Shown: piece after piece, positions 17,167-25,532 of the stretch
Numbering within the stretch: the first letter of the stretch is position 1
Layout: each line of letters opens with the position of its first letter
Origin: UBA4665 sp036388555
GTDB lineage: Bacteria > Patescibacteriota > Saccharimonadia > Saccharimonadales > UBA4665
NCBI GenBank assembly: GCA_036388555.1
Contig: DASVRP010000013.1
Location: 155,413-219,412, forward strand
Reading direction: 5' to 3'
DNA: 64,000 nt
Program-made: the position numbers and the translations under genes
Notes under the pieces: model-generated
Told to the model about the DNA's origin: nothing
Seen by the model: the letters and a program-made list of their open reading frames with translations, nothing else
Databases searched by the model: none

Positions 17167-18926
17167 TGCGTAACCTTCAGGTACATATGATTGGGGTTGT
17201 CAGTACCCCATCCCTTGAATTCCACGACAGGCTTGAAATACTCGCGGTGTTCACCGATGGCTGCATTTGCTTTGATAGGGAAGCGGAATGTCGCGATTGA
17301 TCCTGGCGCTACGCTCGATTCTGTCATCAGCGCAGGCCGGCTGCAGGTCGACCATTCTGCGGCACAAAGTGGTGAGATCTTCCCGTCCGGACGAGATGGC
17401 TGAGCAGTTGCGACGCTTACGGGATTCGGCCCTGTGTTGTACCAGGTCGACGCCCCGGCATTTCGCATCCGCAGCGTGATATAGACCGTCTGATTCCGCT
17501 CGAGATTGTTGATATCGGCCGGTATGGTCCGGTTGGCGTCAGTCCAGGCGCCATAGCTCATCCAATCCCATGCATAGCGATTGGTCGTACGGCTATATAT
17601 ATGATACCCGGTGTCGTTGGTCATCCACTCCCTGTTTTCCAGTACCGGATGCAGGAATTCCCGGAACTCACCCAGTTCATTTACTGCCGCGGTAGTGAAT
17701 TCAAAGTGTCCTTCCTGGCCGGGGACTAGGGCATCCTCGACAAGTTTTGCCGGACGGGAGCAGGATAGCCATGATGTGTCGCAGTAACGGCTTAGATGGT
17801 TCTTAGGGGCGAAAGTAGCCAGTCTGATCGGGTTGGGCCCATCGCGGTACCAGATTTCGGTCCCCATATTCCTTACTTTTACCGATACCTTATAGTTTTC
17901 GCCGGGATGGAGGTTATCGGTCGATATCTCCGTATTCTTTGCCGTGTCGTAGATATGGGTCTCTACCACGGACCACAGGAACGGATCGCCGCGGGTCGTA
18001 CCGAACCAGTCGTTGAACATCCGCCAGAAATTCCTGTTGCCGTACGCGCTGCAGTTATCGCCGGTCCCGTACAGGTTGTTCAGTGCTGCCTGGTTGGGCT
18101 GGTAGGGTGTATAAGTGTACAGGGCGGCGGTCGCAAGCGACGATATGTATACCTGTGAGGAACCGCATCCTCGTTCACTGACGTTCCACATGATGGAATT
18201 ATTGGCAAACGGCTTCTTATACGGCCACCACGGCTGCTGCATGTTGTCGAGGTAGTAACGGAAGAGACTGGCTCCCTCCATCATCTGCAGCGAGAAGCTG
18301 GCGTAGTTCGCATCGCAGTTGGCGCTGCCGCCGGGGCCGCTATCAGGGCAGTTGGCACCCATGGCGTACAGATACTGCCGGTTGAGCGGCCAGTCGTCGG
18401 TCAGCAGTCCCTGCTCCTTCTCGAGGGTTACGAGCAGTACCTTGGGGCTGATGTTATACACTTGTGCTGCATCGTAGATGATCTGGGCGGCGCTCTTCGA
18501 GCCTGGTGCGAGGTTGCTGCCAGGATTGGGGCTGCCGTAGTTGTTCACGACCGGGCCGCTGCCGGGAGATGTCTTCGGTACTTCATGATAATTGTTCAGG
18601 CAGGTGAATATCTGCTGGCCGCTCGGCTTCGGATTGCCGTTGCGGTCGGCATATACGGCGCGGCTGGTAGTCACATAGGTCTCCGAGCCGAACGGATAGC
18701 GGTAGGTGACTGACTTCTGTCCGTAGGTGTCGCAGGATGATCCGATCTTGGCGTTCAGGAACTGCTGGATCTCGGCGACGGTCATCGAACCCTTGTTCGT
18801 GAATACGTTGTCGTCGATGATCCTGCCGGCCCTCCAGTCGGAGCCAGAGACAGCTTGCACCGGAGCGCTGCCCATCGAGACGACGGTGGCTGCAGTTATG
18901 AGGGCTAGTAATAATCGTTTCATCAT
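17163..18926 (-). CDS. Secreted lysozyme-like wall protein with two Ig-like repeats
   Basis: The 587-residue precursor starts with a typical Sec signal peptide (basic MMKR, hydrophobic core, cleavage after APVQA near residue 25). Residues about 140-310 hold a lysozyme-like region: AAQIIYDAAQVYNISPKVLL then LEKEQGLLTDD, where Glu169 or Glu171 could be catalytic, and later MMEGASLFRYYLDN. Two homologous C-terminal domains follow (about 318-450 and 455-587), each with a WYxxGPNPxxxAT motif and a CxxxWxxCSRPA loop that probably forms a disulphide; they resemble Ig-like NBR1-type modules. It overlaps GtrA by 4 nt tail to tail. TAAAAT (18933-18938, minus) is 6 nt before the ATG: leaderless, with the promoter inside the upstream gene's end. 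Confidence 0.75.
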   Translation of the reverse strand: MMKRLLLALITAATVVSMGSAPVQAVSGSDWRAGRIIDDNVFTNKGSMTVAEIQQFLNAKIGSSCDTYGQKSVTYRYPFGSETYVTTSRAVYADRNGNPKPSGQQIFTCLNNYHEVPKTSPGSGPVVNNYGSPNPGSNLAPGSKSAAQIIYDAAQVYNISPKVLLVTLEKEQGLLTDDWPLNRQYLYAMGANCPDSGPGGSANCDANYASFSLQMMEGASLFRYYLDNMQQPWWPYKKPFANNSIMWNVSERGCGSSQVYISSLATAALYTYTPYQPNQAALNNLYGTGDNCSAYGNRNFWRMFNDWFGTTRGDPFLWSVVETHIYDTAKNTEISTDNLHPGENYKVSVKVRNMGTEIWYRDGPNPIRLATFAPKNHLSRYCDTSWLSCSRPAKLVEDALVPGQEGHFEFTTAAVNELGEFREFLHPVLENREWMTNDTGYHIYSRTTNRYAWDWMSYGAWTDANRTIPADINNLERNQTVYITLRMRNAGASTWYNTGPNPVSVATAQPSRPDGKISPLCAAEWSTCSRPALMTESSVAPGSIATFRFPIKANAAIGEHREYFKPVVEFKGWGTDNPNHMYLKVTH

Positions 18927-18930
18927 ATAT

Positions 18931-19497
18931 TTATTTTACGATACTTATGTTATCTTCGTCAGTCGCGGAAGTGCCATCTGATTTTGAGACGCTCAGATTG
19001 ACGGCCCATTGGCCTGCGGCGGGCAGTTCGGAAGCTTTGACGGCGAAACCCTTGCAGGTTGAGAACTCGGATTGGAACAGCACGCCTGCCTGCTTGGTGA
19101 CCGTCTGACCGTTCTGGGTGAACGTCAGGGTACAGTCCTGCCAGCCGGTACCAAGCAGCTTGGTCTGTACGACGATGTCTTTCGACGTGGCATTCTGAGT
19201 CAGGCTGGAGATAGTCACCTGGGTGTCGGCTGGAACCGGGTTGGGCGCCGGTGCCGGAGCTGTCTTGTCATCGCCAAGTTTGACCTGTTCGCTGGCTTTC
19301 TTTTCTTCCTCGGTCGCTTCATTCAGATTGATTGTTTCCGGAGCGGAGGTCCCGGACTGGCTCTTCGAGCTTGCGGCGTTGTTCCGGCTTATGTTGAGGA
19401 AATATAATAATCCGCCCAGCAGAAGGATGCCGATGACCACCCCGATTATCACAGGGGTCTTTAACGGACGTTTTGCTGTTTGTTTTTGCTTGTACAT
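18931..19497 (-). CDS. Membrane-anchored extracellular protein
   Basis: The 188-residue protein has a basic N-terminus (KQKQTAKRPLK), one membrane helix (VIIGVVIGILLLGGLLYFL) and an extracellular part with a charged and proline-rich stalk (APAPAPNPVPADTQ) leading into a small beta-rich domain with two cysteines (DCTLTFTQNG and FSTCKGFAVKA) that could pair. No enzyme motif is visible. It lies just upstream of the secreted wall protein, with a 4-nt gap, and may work with it. TATAAT on the minus strand lies about 35 nt before the ATG, and AAAGG precedes the start, so this gene does have a leader. Confidence 0.6.
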   Translation of the reverse strand: MYKQKQTAKRPLKTPVIIGVVIGILLLGGLLYFLNISRNNAASSKSQSGTSAPETINLNEATEEEKKASEQVKLGDDKTAPAPAPNPVPADTQVTISSLTQNATSKDIVVQTKLLGTGWQDCTLTFTQNGQTVTKQAGVLFQSEFSTCKGFAVKASELPAAGQWAVNLSVSKSDGTSATDEDNISIVK

Positions 19498-19587
19498 ATC
19501 GGCCTTTTTGTTTTTATGCGTATGTACCAGTAATTATAGCATATGCAATACAGGGTTGATATGGTGTCGATACTATTACAACGACTA

Positions 19588-20100
19588 TCAGCGGCCGTAG
19601 TCGTCCTGTACACGGACGATATCCGATTCATCGGACGGCAGTTCGGGGTCGGTATGCTGCCAGATCTCGGCCACGACTCCCCAGCCGTCCAGGCCGATCA
19701 GCCGATGCCTGATCCCGGTGCCGAACTGGACGGTCTCACCCTCACCGACAGGTTTCGGGTCGGGCAGGTCATCATTCGGGCTGATACAGACACCGACGGG
19801 ACCGTGGATGACTTTCCAGAGTTCCTCGCGCCGGTCGTGGTACTGCCACGAGAGGCGGGCGCCGGGGGACACGACCAGGATCTTGGGGCTGAGCCGTCCG
19901 CCCCGGCTGATGTCGCCGTCATAATCGCTGAAGTATTCAGCTACGAAATCGTCCGTCTGCGACTCGTCCATCACGAAGAAACCGCCCCAGGGGCGTCCCG
20001 CATCGACTGAGGCTATGCCGAGTGACAGTCCGGCGAGATGCTTGCCGACTGCTGTAAAAATTGCTTCCTTATCAGTGGTGGCAGGTAATGATAGTTCCAT
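19588..20100 (-). CDS. Cupin-type mannose-6-phosphate isomerase-like protein
   Basis: The 170-residue protein matches the type II phosphomannose isomerase cupin domain: RPWGGFFVMDE, SPKILVVSPGARLSWQYH with RREELWKVIHG (metal-binding His and Glu), and a final AEIWQHTD...DIVRVQDDYGR that is characteristic of the ManC/PMI cupin end. It should interconvert fructose-6-phosphate and mannose-6-phosphate. ManC is encoded divergently next to it as a separate protein without its own cupin, so the usual bifunctional enzyme is split here. AGAGGAT precedes the ATG and a TATAAT box lies further upstream. Confidence 0.8.
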   Translation of the reverse strand: MELSLPATTDKEAIFTAVGKHLAGLSLGIASVDAGRPWGGFFVMDESQTDDFVAEYFSDYDGDISRGGRLSPKILVVSPGARLSWQYHDRREELWKVIHGPVGVCISPNDDLPDPKPVGEGETVQFGTGIRHRLIGLDGWGVVAEIWQHTDPELPSDESDIVRVQDDYGR

Positions 20101-20179
20101 AGTTTCCGGTATCCTCTCTGATTTAGCCTGATTTCATTATATACTAGCAATATATTTTACTTCTAAGAGGTGCGAATAC

Positions 20180-21217
20180 ATGATTGTAGTAATTATCGCC
20201 GGCGGTTCAGGTACGCGCCTATGGCCCCTGTCAACTCCCGATTTCCCTAAGCAACTTCTCAAGGTCGACGGCCAGGACCGCACGCTGCTGCAGCAGACAT
20301 ATGACCGGGCACGTAGCGTCAGTGACAAGGTCTATGTCGTACCGGAACAGGGGCATGTCCATCATGTCCGCGACCAGCTTCCGGAGCTGACTGATGAGTA
20401 CTTCATCGTTGAGCCGGGCCGCCGTGGTACTGCCAACTGTATCATCGCTGCCCTGCAGTATATCGCCGGGCGCCACGACAACGACGAACCGATCGCCTGC
20501 ATCTCGGCAGACCACTACATCCGCGACGTCGCCGGCTTCAAGCACAGCTTCATGATAGCCGACCAGATCGCCCGTTCCGAGGGCCGTCTGGTGCTGGTAG
20601 GCGTCGAGCCGGACTATCCGGCAACCGGATTCGGCTACATCGAAAAGGGTAAGCTGCTCGATGAGGGCAAATTCGTCTTCAACGTCAAATCGTTCAAGGA
20701 AAAACCCGACCATGCGACGGCCAACGAGTATGTCAACAGCGGCAATTACCTGTGGAACTGCGGGTATTTCGTCGGATCGGTCAATACCTTCAAGCAGAAG
20801 ATGGAGACATATGCGCCGCAGCTCTGCGAGAATTACACCAAGCTCGAAGGTTCGACACCAGATTCATATGACGAACTGTACCTTGGGTTCAGCAGCGTCT
20901 CGATCGACTATGCGCTGATTGAGAAGGTCGAGGACCTGCTGGTCGTACCGGCCGCCTTCGACTGGATGGACCTTGGGTCCTTCGCCGACATGCACAAGGC
21001 GGTCACCAGCGACGATGCCGGCAACCACATATACGGTAAGGACGTCGAGCTGGAAGAGGTCGAGAACTCATTCATCCAAAACCATGAGAGTAAGCCCGTC
21101 GCGGTCATCGGCCTCGACAATGTCGTGGTCGTCAATACGCCGCATGGTATCCTGGTCGCCCGCAAGGACCTGTCACAGAAAGTCGGCGATATCAGCAAAC
21201 GCTTTAAACACGATTAG
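20180..21217 (+). CDS. manC: Mannose-1-phosphate guanylyltransferase
   Basis: The 345-residue protein begins with VVIIAGGSGTRLWPLSTPDFPKQLL split across the pyrophosphorylase loop (GGSGTRLWPLS and PKQLL), and contains FGYIEKG and FKEKPD, all signature motifs of GDP-mannose pyrophosphorylase. It makes GDP-mannose from mannose-1-phosphate and GTP. The length is that of the monofunctional enzyme; the isomerase cupin is a separate divergent gene. Shine-Dalgarno-like AGAGGTG precedes the ATG. The following HAD phosphomannomutase gene starts 11 nt after the stop, so both make one pathway unit. Confidence 0.95.
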   Translation: MIVVIIAGGSGTRLWPLSTPDFPKQLLKVDGQDRTLLQQTYDRARSVSDKVYVVPEQGHVHHVRDQLPELTDEYFIVEPGRRGTANCIIAALQYIAGRHDNDEPIACISADHYIRDVAGFKHSFMIADQIARSEGRLVLVGVEPDYPATGFGYIEKGKLLDEGKFVFNVKSFKEKPDHATANEYVNSGNYLWNCGYFVGSVNTFKQKMETYAPQLCENYTKLEGSTPDSYDELYLGFSSVSIDYALIEKVEDLLVVPAAFDWMDLGSFADMHKAVTSDDAGNHIYGKDVELEEVENSFIQNHESKPVAVIGLDNVVVVNTPHGILVARKDLSQKVGDISKRFKHD

Positions 21218-21228
21218 GGGAGTTAGCA

Positions 21229-22002
21229 ATGAAAAAAGTAATCGCCTTCGATCTCGACGGTACGCTTGCACCAAGCAAATCGTTCCTACATGACTCGATG
21301 GCGGAGCTGCTGTCTGAGCTCCTTGATACGTTCATGGTCTGCGTCATCTCCGGAGGCAAGTTCGGACAGTTCGAGACCCAGCTCCTGAAGGATCTGCATG
21401 CCGAACCGGCCAAACTGGCCAGGCTCCATCTGATGCCGACCTGCGGTACGCAGTATTATGCCTATGACCCATCAAAAGGCAGCTGGCACCAGGTATACGC
21501 CGAGAACTTCACGGCCGACGAAAAGGACCGCATCATCGCCGCCCTCACCGAAGGCGTCCAGTCGCTCGGCCTCAAAGAAGCCCGCACCTACGGCGAGACG
21601 ATCGAGGACCGGGGCAGCCAGATCACCTTCTCGGCGCTCGGCCAGGACATCGTCGCGGAACTCGGGGAAGAAGGTGTCCGTCTCAAAGAGGCCTGGGATC
21701 CTGAATCCTCTAAGAAGAACAAACTGCGCGATTACGTCGCAGACCGTATACCTGACTTTGAAGTCCGCGTCGGCGGTGGTACATCGATCGACATCACCAA
21801 GCCGGGCATCGACAAAGCCTACGGCATGCATAAGCTTATGAGCATGCTTGACCTGTCCAAGGATGACATCCTGTTCATGGGTGACCGTCTCCAGGAGGGG
21901 GGCAACGATTATCCGGTCAAGGCCATGGGTATCGACAGCATAGAGGCGTCACGCTGGCAGGACACGGCCCTGGTGCTCCAGGGAATCCTGCATGTCGTGT
22001 AG
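21229..22002 (+). CDS. HAD-superfamily phosphomannomutase-like enzyme
   Basis: The 257-residue protein is a HAD IIB phosphotransferase with AFDLDGTLAPSK (nucleophile Asp8, acid/base Asp10) and a late GDRLQEGGNDYPV motif. That pattern, and the VGGGTSIDITKPGIDKAYGM segment before it, resemble eukaryotic-type phosphomannomutase more than a generic sugar phosphatase. Between manC and the galactose/mannose genes, conversion of mannose-6-phosphate to mannose-1-phosphate is a reasonable role. A second, alpha-PGM-type enzyme (manB) is encoded at 23561, so a phosphatase role cannot be excluded. Confidence 0.75.
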   Translation: MKKVIAFDLDGTLAPSKSFLHDSMAELLSELLDTFMVCVISGGKFGQFETQLLKDLHAEPAKLARLHLMPTCGTQYYAYDPSKGSWHQVYAENFTADEKDRIIAALTEGVQSLGLKEARTYGETIEDRGSQITFSALGQDIVAELGEEGVRLKEAWDPESSKKNKLRDYVADRIPDFEVRVGGGTSIDITKPGIDKAYGMHKLMSMLDLSKDDILFMGDRLQEGGNDYPVKAMGIDSIEASRWQDTALVLQGILHVV

Positions 22003-22017
22003 CCGGGAGCGTCACCG

Positions 22018-22545
22018 GTGAGTGGACAGATGAGTGATGAAGATATCCGGCTGACGGCCGAGCTGTTACGAAAACTTGAACCCGGCTTTTTGCCATACCC
22101 TATCTTCGAACAGGTCGCCCGGCTGGTGCCGCTGCCGATCGTTGAATTCATACCACTCAGGATGACCGAGGATAGGGCCGTAGAGGTGCTGCTGATCGCG
22201 CGTGATGACGACGATCCGTTCTGGCCTGGCATGCTGCATACCCCAGGTACGGTGGTGCGTGCGACCGATCTGAACAAGGGCGAGCGGGATGATTGGCTCG
22301 CATTCAAGCGGATTCTGAGCGAGGAACTGGCAGACACCAAAGTCGGTCCGCCGCAGTATGTCGGCTCTATGTTCCATGACAGCAAGCGTGGGACTGAGCA
22401 GGCCCAGCTGTACTGGATCGAAGTCCTAGATGAACCGATAGCCGGCAGCTTCTATCCCGTGGATGATCTGCCGCCGGAACTGATCGATTCCCAAACGGCT
22501 TTCATCGGCCAGGCGGTCAGAACATTTCTTGCAGCTAAGGCTTAG
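22018..22545 (+). CDS. Nudix-like protein with degenerate Nudix box
   Basis: The 175-residue protein has a Nudix-fold pattern: PIVEFIPLR, VEVLLIARDDDDPFWPGMLHTPGTVVR, then FKRILSEELADTKVG, which stands where the Nudix box REUxEExGU should be but has lost the canonical RE pair and the first Gx5E. A C-terminal strand (QAQLYWIEVLD) and YPVDDLPPELID follow as in Nudix proteins. It may be a nucleotide-sugar binding or weakly hydrolytic protein. GTG at 22018 or ATG at 22030 could be the start. It ends 4 nt inside the galE 3' end on the other strand. Confidence 0.55.
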   Translation: MSGQMSDEDIRLTAELLRKLEPGFLPYPIFEQVARLVPLPIVEFIPLRMTEDRAVEVLLIARDDDDPFWPGMLHTPGTVVRATDLNKGERDDWLAFKRILSEELADTKVGPPQYVGSMFHDSKRGTEQAQLYWIEVLDEPIAGSFYPVDDLPPELIDSQTAFIGQAVRTFLAAKA

Positions 22546-23557
22546 CTATAACCGTTTGGATTTTTCGACTGCCACCTCCAGGCATCGGTACACGCATCCT
22601 CCAGCGATTTTTCTGCGTTCCAACAGAGTTCATTTGCAGCTTTCGACACATCAGCGTAGCAGCTGGCGATATCACCTGGTCGCCGCCCGACTATTTCAAG
22701 GGGTAATTTTTTCCCGCAGGCAGCTTCGAAAGCGTGTATCAGTTCCAGTACCGAGGTTCCGCGACCAGTACCGAGATTGTAAATACCGGTGCCACTATCC
22801 GGGAGATGTTCCAAGGCGGCGACATGTCCGCGGGCCAGGTCGACGACATGGATGTAATCGCGTATGCCGGTACCGTCAACGGTATCGTAATCGTCTCCAT
22901 ACACTTTTATACTATTATGCTTGCCAACTGCCACCTGGGAGACGAACGGCAATAGGTTATTCGGGACACCCCGTTCGGATCCTCGCCGATCTGCCCGCTT
23001 TCGTGGGCTCCAATAGGGTTGAAATAACGCAATATTCCAATCTGCCATGTTGAATCTGCCGCTGCGACATCCTGCAGGATGCGTTCAATCATGTATTTCG
23101 TCTGTCCGTACGGATTGCTGATGCCGATGCCGGTGCGGCTGGTTTCCTTGAGCGGCAATTCGGCCGGCGTTCCGTAGACGGTGGCCGACGAGCTGAAGAT
23201 CAGTTTATGAACGCCTGCCTGCTGCATGGCCCTGCACAGCGTCACCGTCGAGCCGATATTTACTCCGTAATATTTCAGCGGCTGGGCAACCGATTCTCCG
23301 ACGGCTTTCAGACCGGCAAAATGGATGACTGCGTCAGGCTTGTGCTCGGCAAAGACGTCTGCCAGGCCACTCCGATCCGCCAGGTCCAATTCCACGAACG
23401 GCACTTCCTGACCGGTAATTTTAGCGACTCTTCGCAGCGATTCAGGCGAACTGTTGCAGAGGTTATCCACGACAACTACCTGATGTCCCGCTGACAACAG
23501 TTCAATGACCGTATGGCTACCGATATAGCCGGCGCCACCGGTGACAAGGACTCGCAC
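22542..23557 (-). pseudogene. galE: UDP-glucose 4-epimerase gene with a frameshift
   Basis: The first part (GTG at 23557) encodes RVLVTGGAGYIGSHTVIEL, SSSATVYG, NPYGQTKYMIE (YxxxK) and LRYFNPIGAHESG up to GEDPNG, about 196 residues. The family sequence continues (VPNNLLPFVSQVAVGK, YGDDYDTVDGTGIRDYIHVVD, YNLGTGRGTSVLE) in a different frame. The frames join at a run of four G residues (minus strand, 22969-22972): removing two G restores an uninterrupted 337-residue GalE, the normal length. Both halves look otherwise intact, so a recent mutation or an assembly error fits better than old decay. The start lies 3 nt after the manB stop. Confidence 0.85.
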
Positions 23558-23560
23558 TGG

Positions 23561-24949
23561 TCAGGCCTCCGTGATGAGCGACGTGACCTTGCCGACAAGC
23601 TCGTCGAGCTCCTGCCGGCCGTGGGCTTCGGCGTTCAGGCGCAGTACCGGCTCGGTGTTGCTGGAGCGGACATTGAACCAGCTGCCGTCTTCGAGCCAGA
23701 TCGTCACGCCATCAAGTTCATCAGTCTTGGCGTCAGGGAAGGCGGCCTTGATGCGGCTGATAGCACCGGCTTTGTCCTCAACGGTGAAGTTGGTCTCCGG
23801 GATCGCTTCATATGGAGTGTACATCTGGCGCAGTTCGGACAGTTTCTTGCCGGTGCGGCCGGCGACGTACAGGCCGATAACGGCGGCGATCAGGCCGGAG
23901 TCGGCGAAGAAGTTGTCGCGGAAGTAGAAGTGTCCGGCCAGCTCGCCGCCGAACGGTGCGTCTTCTTCGCGCATGATCTTCTTGATGTAGGAGTGGCCGA
24001 CTTTGGTGCGGATGGCCCGGCCGCCCTTGTCTTCGATCAGCTCCTTGACGCTCTTGCTGACACGTACGTCATAGAGGATAGCCGAGCCAGGGAAGAGTTC
24101 CAGGAAGTAGTCGCCGAGCAGCGAGATCATCACACCGCCGGTCATGACTTCCCCTGTCTCATCGACCAGGAAGGCACGGTCGCCGTCCCCGTCGAAAGCG
24201 ATGCCGCCGTCGAGCTTCTCGGCTTTGATCCTGTTGATCAGGTCGGTCAGCGTCTCGAACTTCAGCGGGTTGGCCTCATGGTTCGGGAAGGTGCCGTCCA
24301 GCTCGAAGTACATCTCGGTGACTTCCCACGGCACATATGGCTCGAGTTCTGGGAAGATCTTGCCGGCCATGCCGTTGCCGGCATCGACGGCGATGCGCAG
24401 CGGCTTGAGCTCGGAAGGCTCGATGAACGACAAGGTGTGCTGGATCCAGTCTTCGATGACGTCCTTGGTCTCGATGTCGCCCTGCTGCTCGGCGGGCGTA
24501 AATTCGTTGGCGAGTACGGCGTCGCGGATTTCGAACAGGCCGCTGTCCTGGCCGATGGGGCGGGCTTCGTGGCGGCAGAGCTTGATGCCGTTGTATTCGC
24601 CCGGGTTGTGGCTGGCGGTGATCATGGCGCCGCCGGCCAGGCCGTAGTGTCCGACGACGAAGTAGATCATATCGCTGGTGACTTCACCGATGTCCCAGAC
24701 GTCATACCCCTGTGCGCGGACGCCTTCGATGAGCGCACCGGCAAGCTCGGCCGAATCGGGGCGCATATCACGGCCGACGGCGATGACTTTCTTGGCGGCT
24801 GCCGGATCGTCGCCGTCGATGGGCGGCAGCCAGCTGGCGAAGGCCCGGCCGATACGTCCGGCGACGTCGGCATTCAGCTCGGTGCCGACCCGTCCGCGGA
24901 CGTCATACGCCTTAAAGATGTTAGTAATCGCAGCGTCTGTATCGCTCAT
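23561..24949 (-). CDS. manB: Phosphomannomutase/phosphoglucomutase
   Basis: The 462-residue alpha-D-phosphohexomutase shows all four family loops: the phosphoserine loop MITASHNPGEYNGIKL, the metal-binding FDGDGDRAFLVDETG, the sugar-binding GGELAGHFYFRDN and the C-terminal RSSNTEPVLRLNAEA. It converts mannose-6-P or glucose-6-P to the 1-phosphates and so feeds both GDP-mannose and UDP-glucose synthesis. A GGAGG ribosome binding site lies 9 nt before the ATG, with a TATAGT box about 30 nt upstream, so the gene has a conventional leader. The frameshifted galE follows as second gene of the operon. Confidence 0.93.
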   Translation of the reverse strand: MSDTDAAITNIFKAYDVRGRVGTELNADVAGRIGRAFASWLPPIDGDDPAAAKKVIAVGRDMRPDSAELAGALIEGVRAQGYDVWDIGEVTSDMIYFVVGHYGLAGGAMITASHNPGEYNGIKLCRHEARPIGQDSGLFEIRDAVLANEFTPAEQQGDIETKDVIEDWIQHTLSFIEPSELKPLRIAVDAGNGMAGKIFPELEPYVPWEVTEMYFELDGTFPNHEANPLKFETLTDLINRIKAEKLDGGIAFDGDGDRAFLVDETGEVMTGGVMISLLGDYFLELFPGSAILYDVRVSKSVKELIEDKGGRAIRTKVGHSYIKKIMREEDAPFGGELAGHFYFRDNFFADSGLIAAVIGLYVAGRTGKKLSELRQMYTPYEAIPETNFTVEDKAGAISRIKAAFPDAKTDELDGVTIWLEDGSWFNVRSSNTEPVLRLNAEAHGRQELDELVGKVTSLITEA

Positions 24950-25087
24950 AGGTCGGTTCCTCCAATTTACTTATTCCACTATAGCGTATTATCTATCTGG
25001 TGCCCATGCGAAGCTTGCAGCCATGGACTTGATGAGCCGAAACAATATGGTATAATCACCTGATTGAGAATAGCAAGGAGTGCGGTT

Positions 25088-25369
25088 TTGCATATAGACA
25101 AAGAACAAATAGGTTATGCGGTATACGGAGGCGTAGTCACCCTTCTCGGCTTGGCCGCGACTGTCTCGGCTGCGACCGGTTTCGGGCTTGGCGAGACACC
25201 CCGCGCACCGGAGGATTGTATGAGTGAAATCACACAACCTTTAGGGCAAGTCACCTGCCTGGCAGCTGGTGATGCATATCAAGCTGGCCGGATCGGTTTG
25301 GGCGCCTGCGGAGTAGTCTTGACGGGTCTCGGCGGTGCAATTACAAAAAGCACAATAACGGATCAATAG
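25088..25369 (+). CDS. Small membrane protein
   Basis: I choose TTG at 25088 (93 residues) because AAGGAG ends 7 nt upstream; an earlier TTG at 25064 is only about 8 nt after the TATAAT box at 25051-25056. The protein has two hydrophobic segments (GYAVYGGVVTLLGLAATV and IGLGACGVVLTGLGGAI) linked by an extracytoplasmic-looking loop with two cysteines (PEDCMSE and VTCLAAGD). It is not recognised. It stands alone between manB and the methyltransferase. Confidence 0.5.
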   Translation: MHIDKEQIGYAVYGGVVTLLGLAATVSAATGFGLGETPRAPEDCMSEITQPLGQVTCLAAGDAYQAGRIGLGACGVVLTGLGGAITKSTITDQ

Positions 25370-25381
25370 ATTAAGATCCGA

Positions 25382-25491
25382 CAGTGCATCGACACTTCGG
25401 ACGCACTGCTGGTCGTCCCAAAGACCAGATCGATAAGATCAAAGATATCCAGGCAGTCCTGCAGGAACGCAGCGAGACTGAATATTTATAG
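25382..25491 (+). other. Tandem hairpins overlapping a 35-codon ORF
   Basis: Two adjacent perfect stems are present: CAGTGC (25382-25387) with GCACTG (25403-25408), then CTGGTC (25409-25414) with GACCAG (25423-25428). The same stretch is an open frame from GTG 25384 to TAG 25491 that would encode 35 residues (contains HRHFGRTAGRPKDQIDKIKD), with no visible ribosome binding site. It could be a small protein, the tail of a broken gene, or a structured RNA in front of the methyltransferase gene. None of these can be chosen from sequence alone. Confidence 0.3.
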
Positions 25492-25532
25492 TCGCAACTT
25501 TGATAGAATAGAGGGAATCACAAGGAGCTTGC

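Noticed and set aside
23513..25063. A long open frame (516 codons) on the plus strand antisense to manB and galE
   Set aside because: Its residues follow the antisense of GC-rich codons, with no recognisable domain, no ribosome binding site and overlap with a clear gene; it is a shadow frame.
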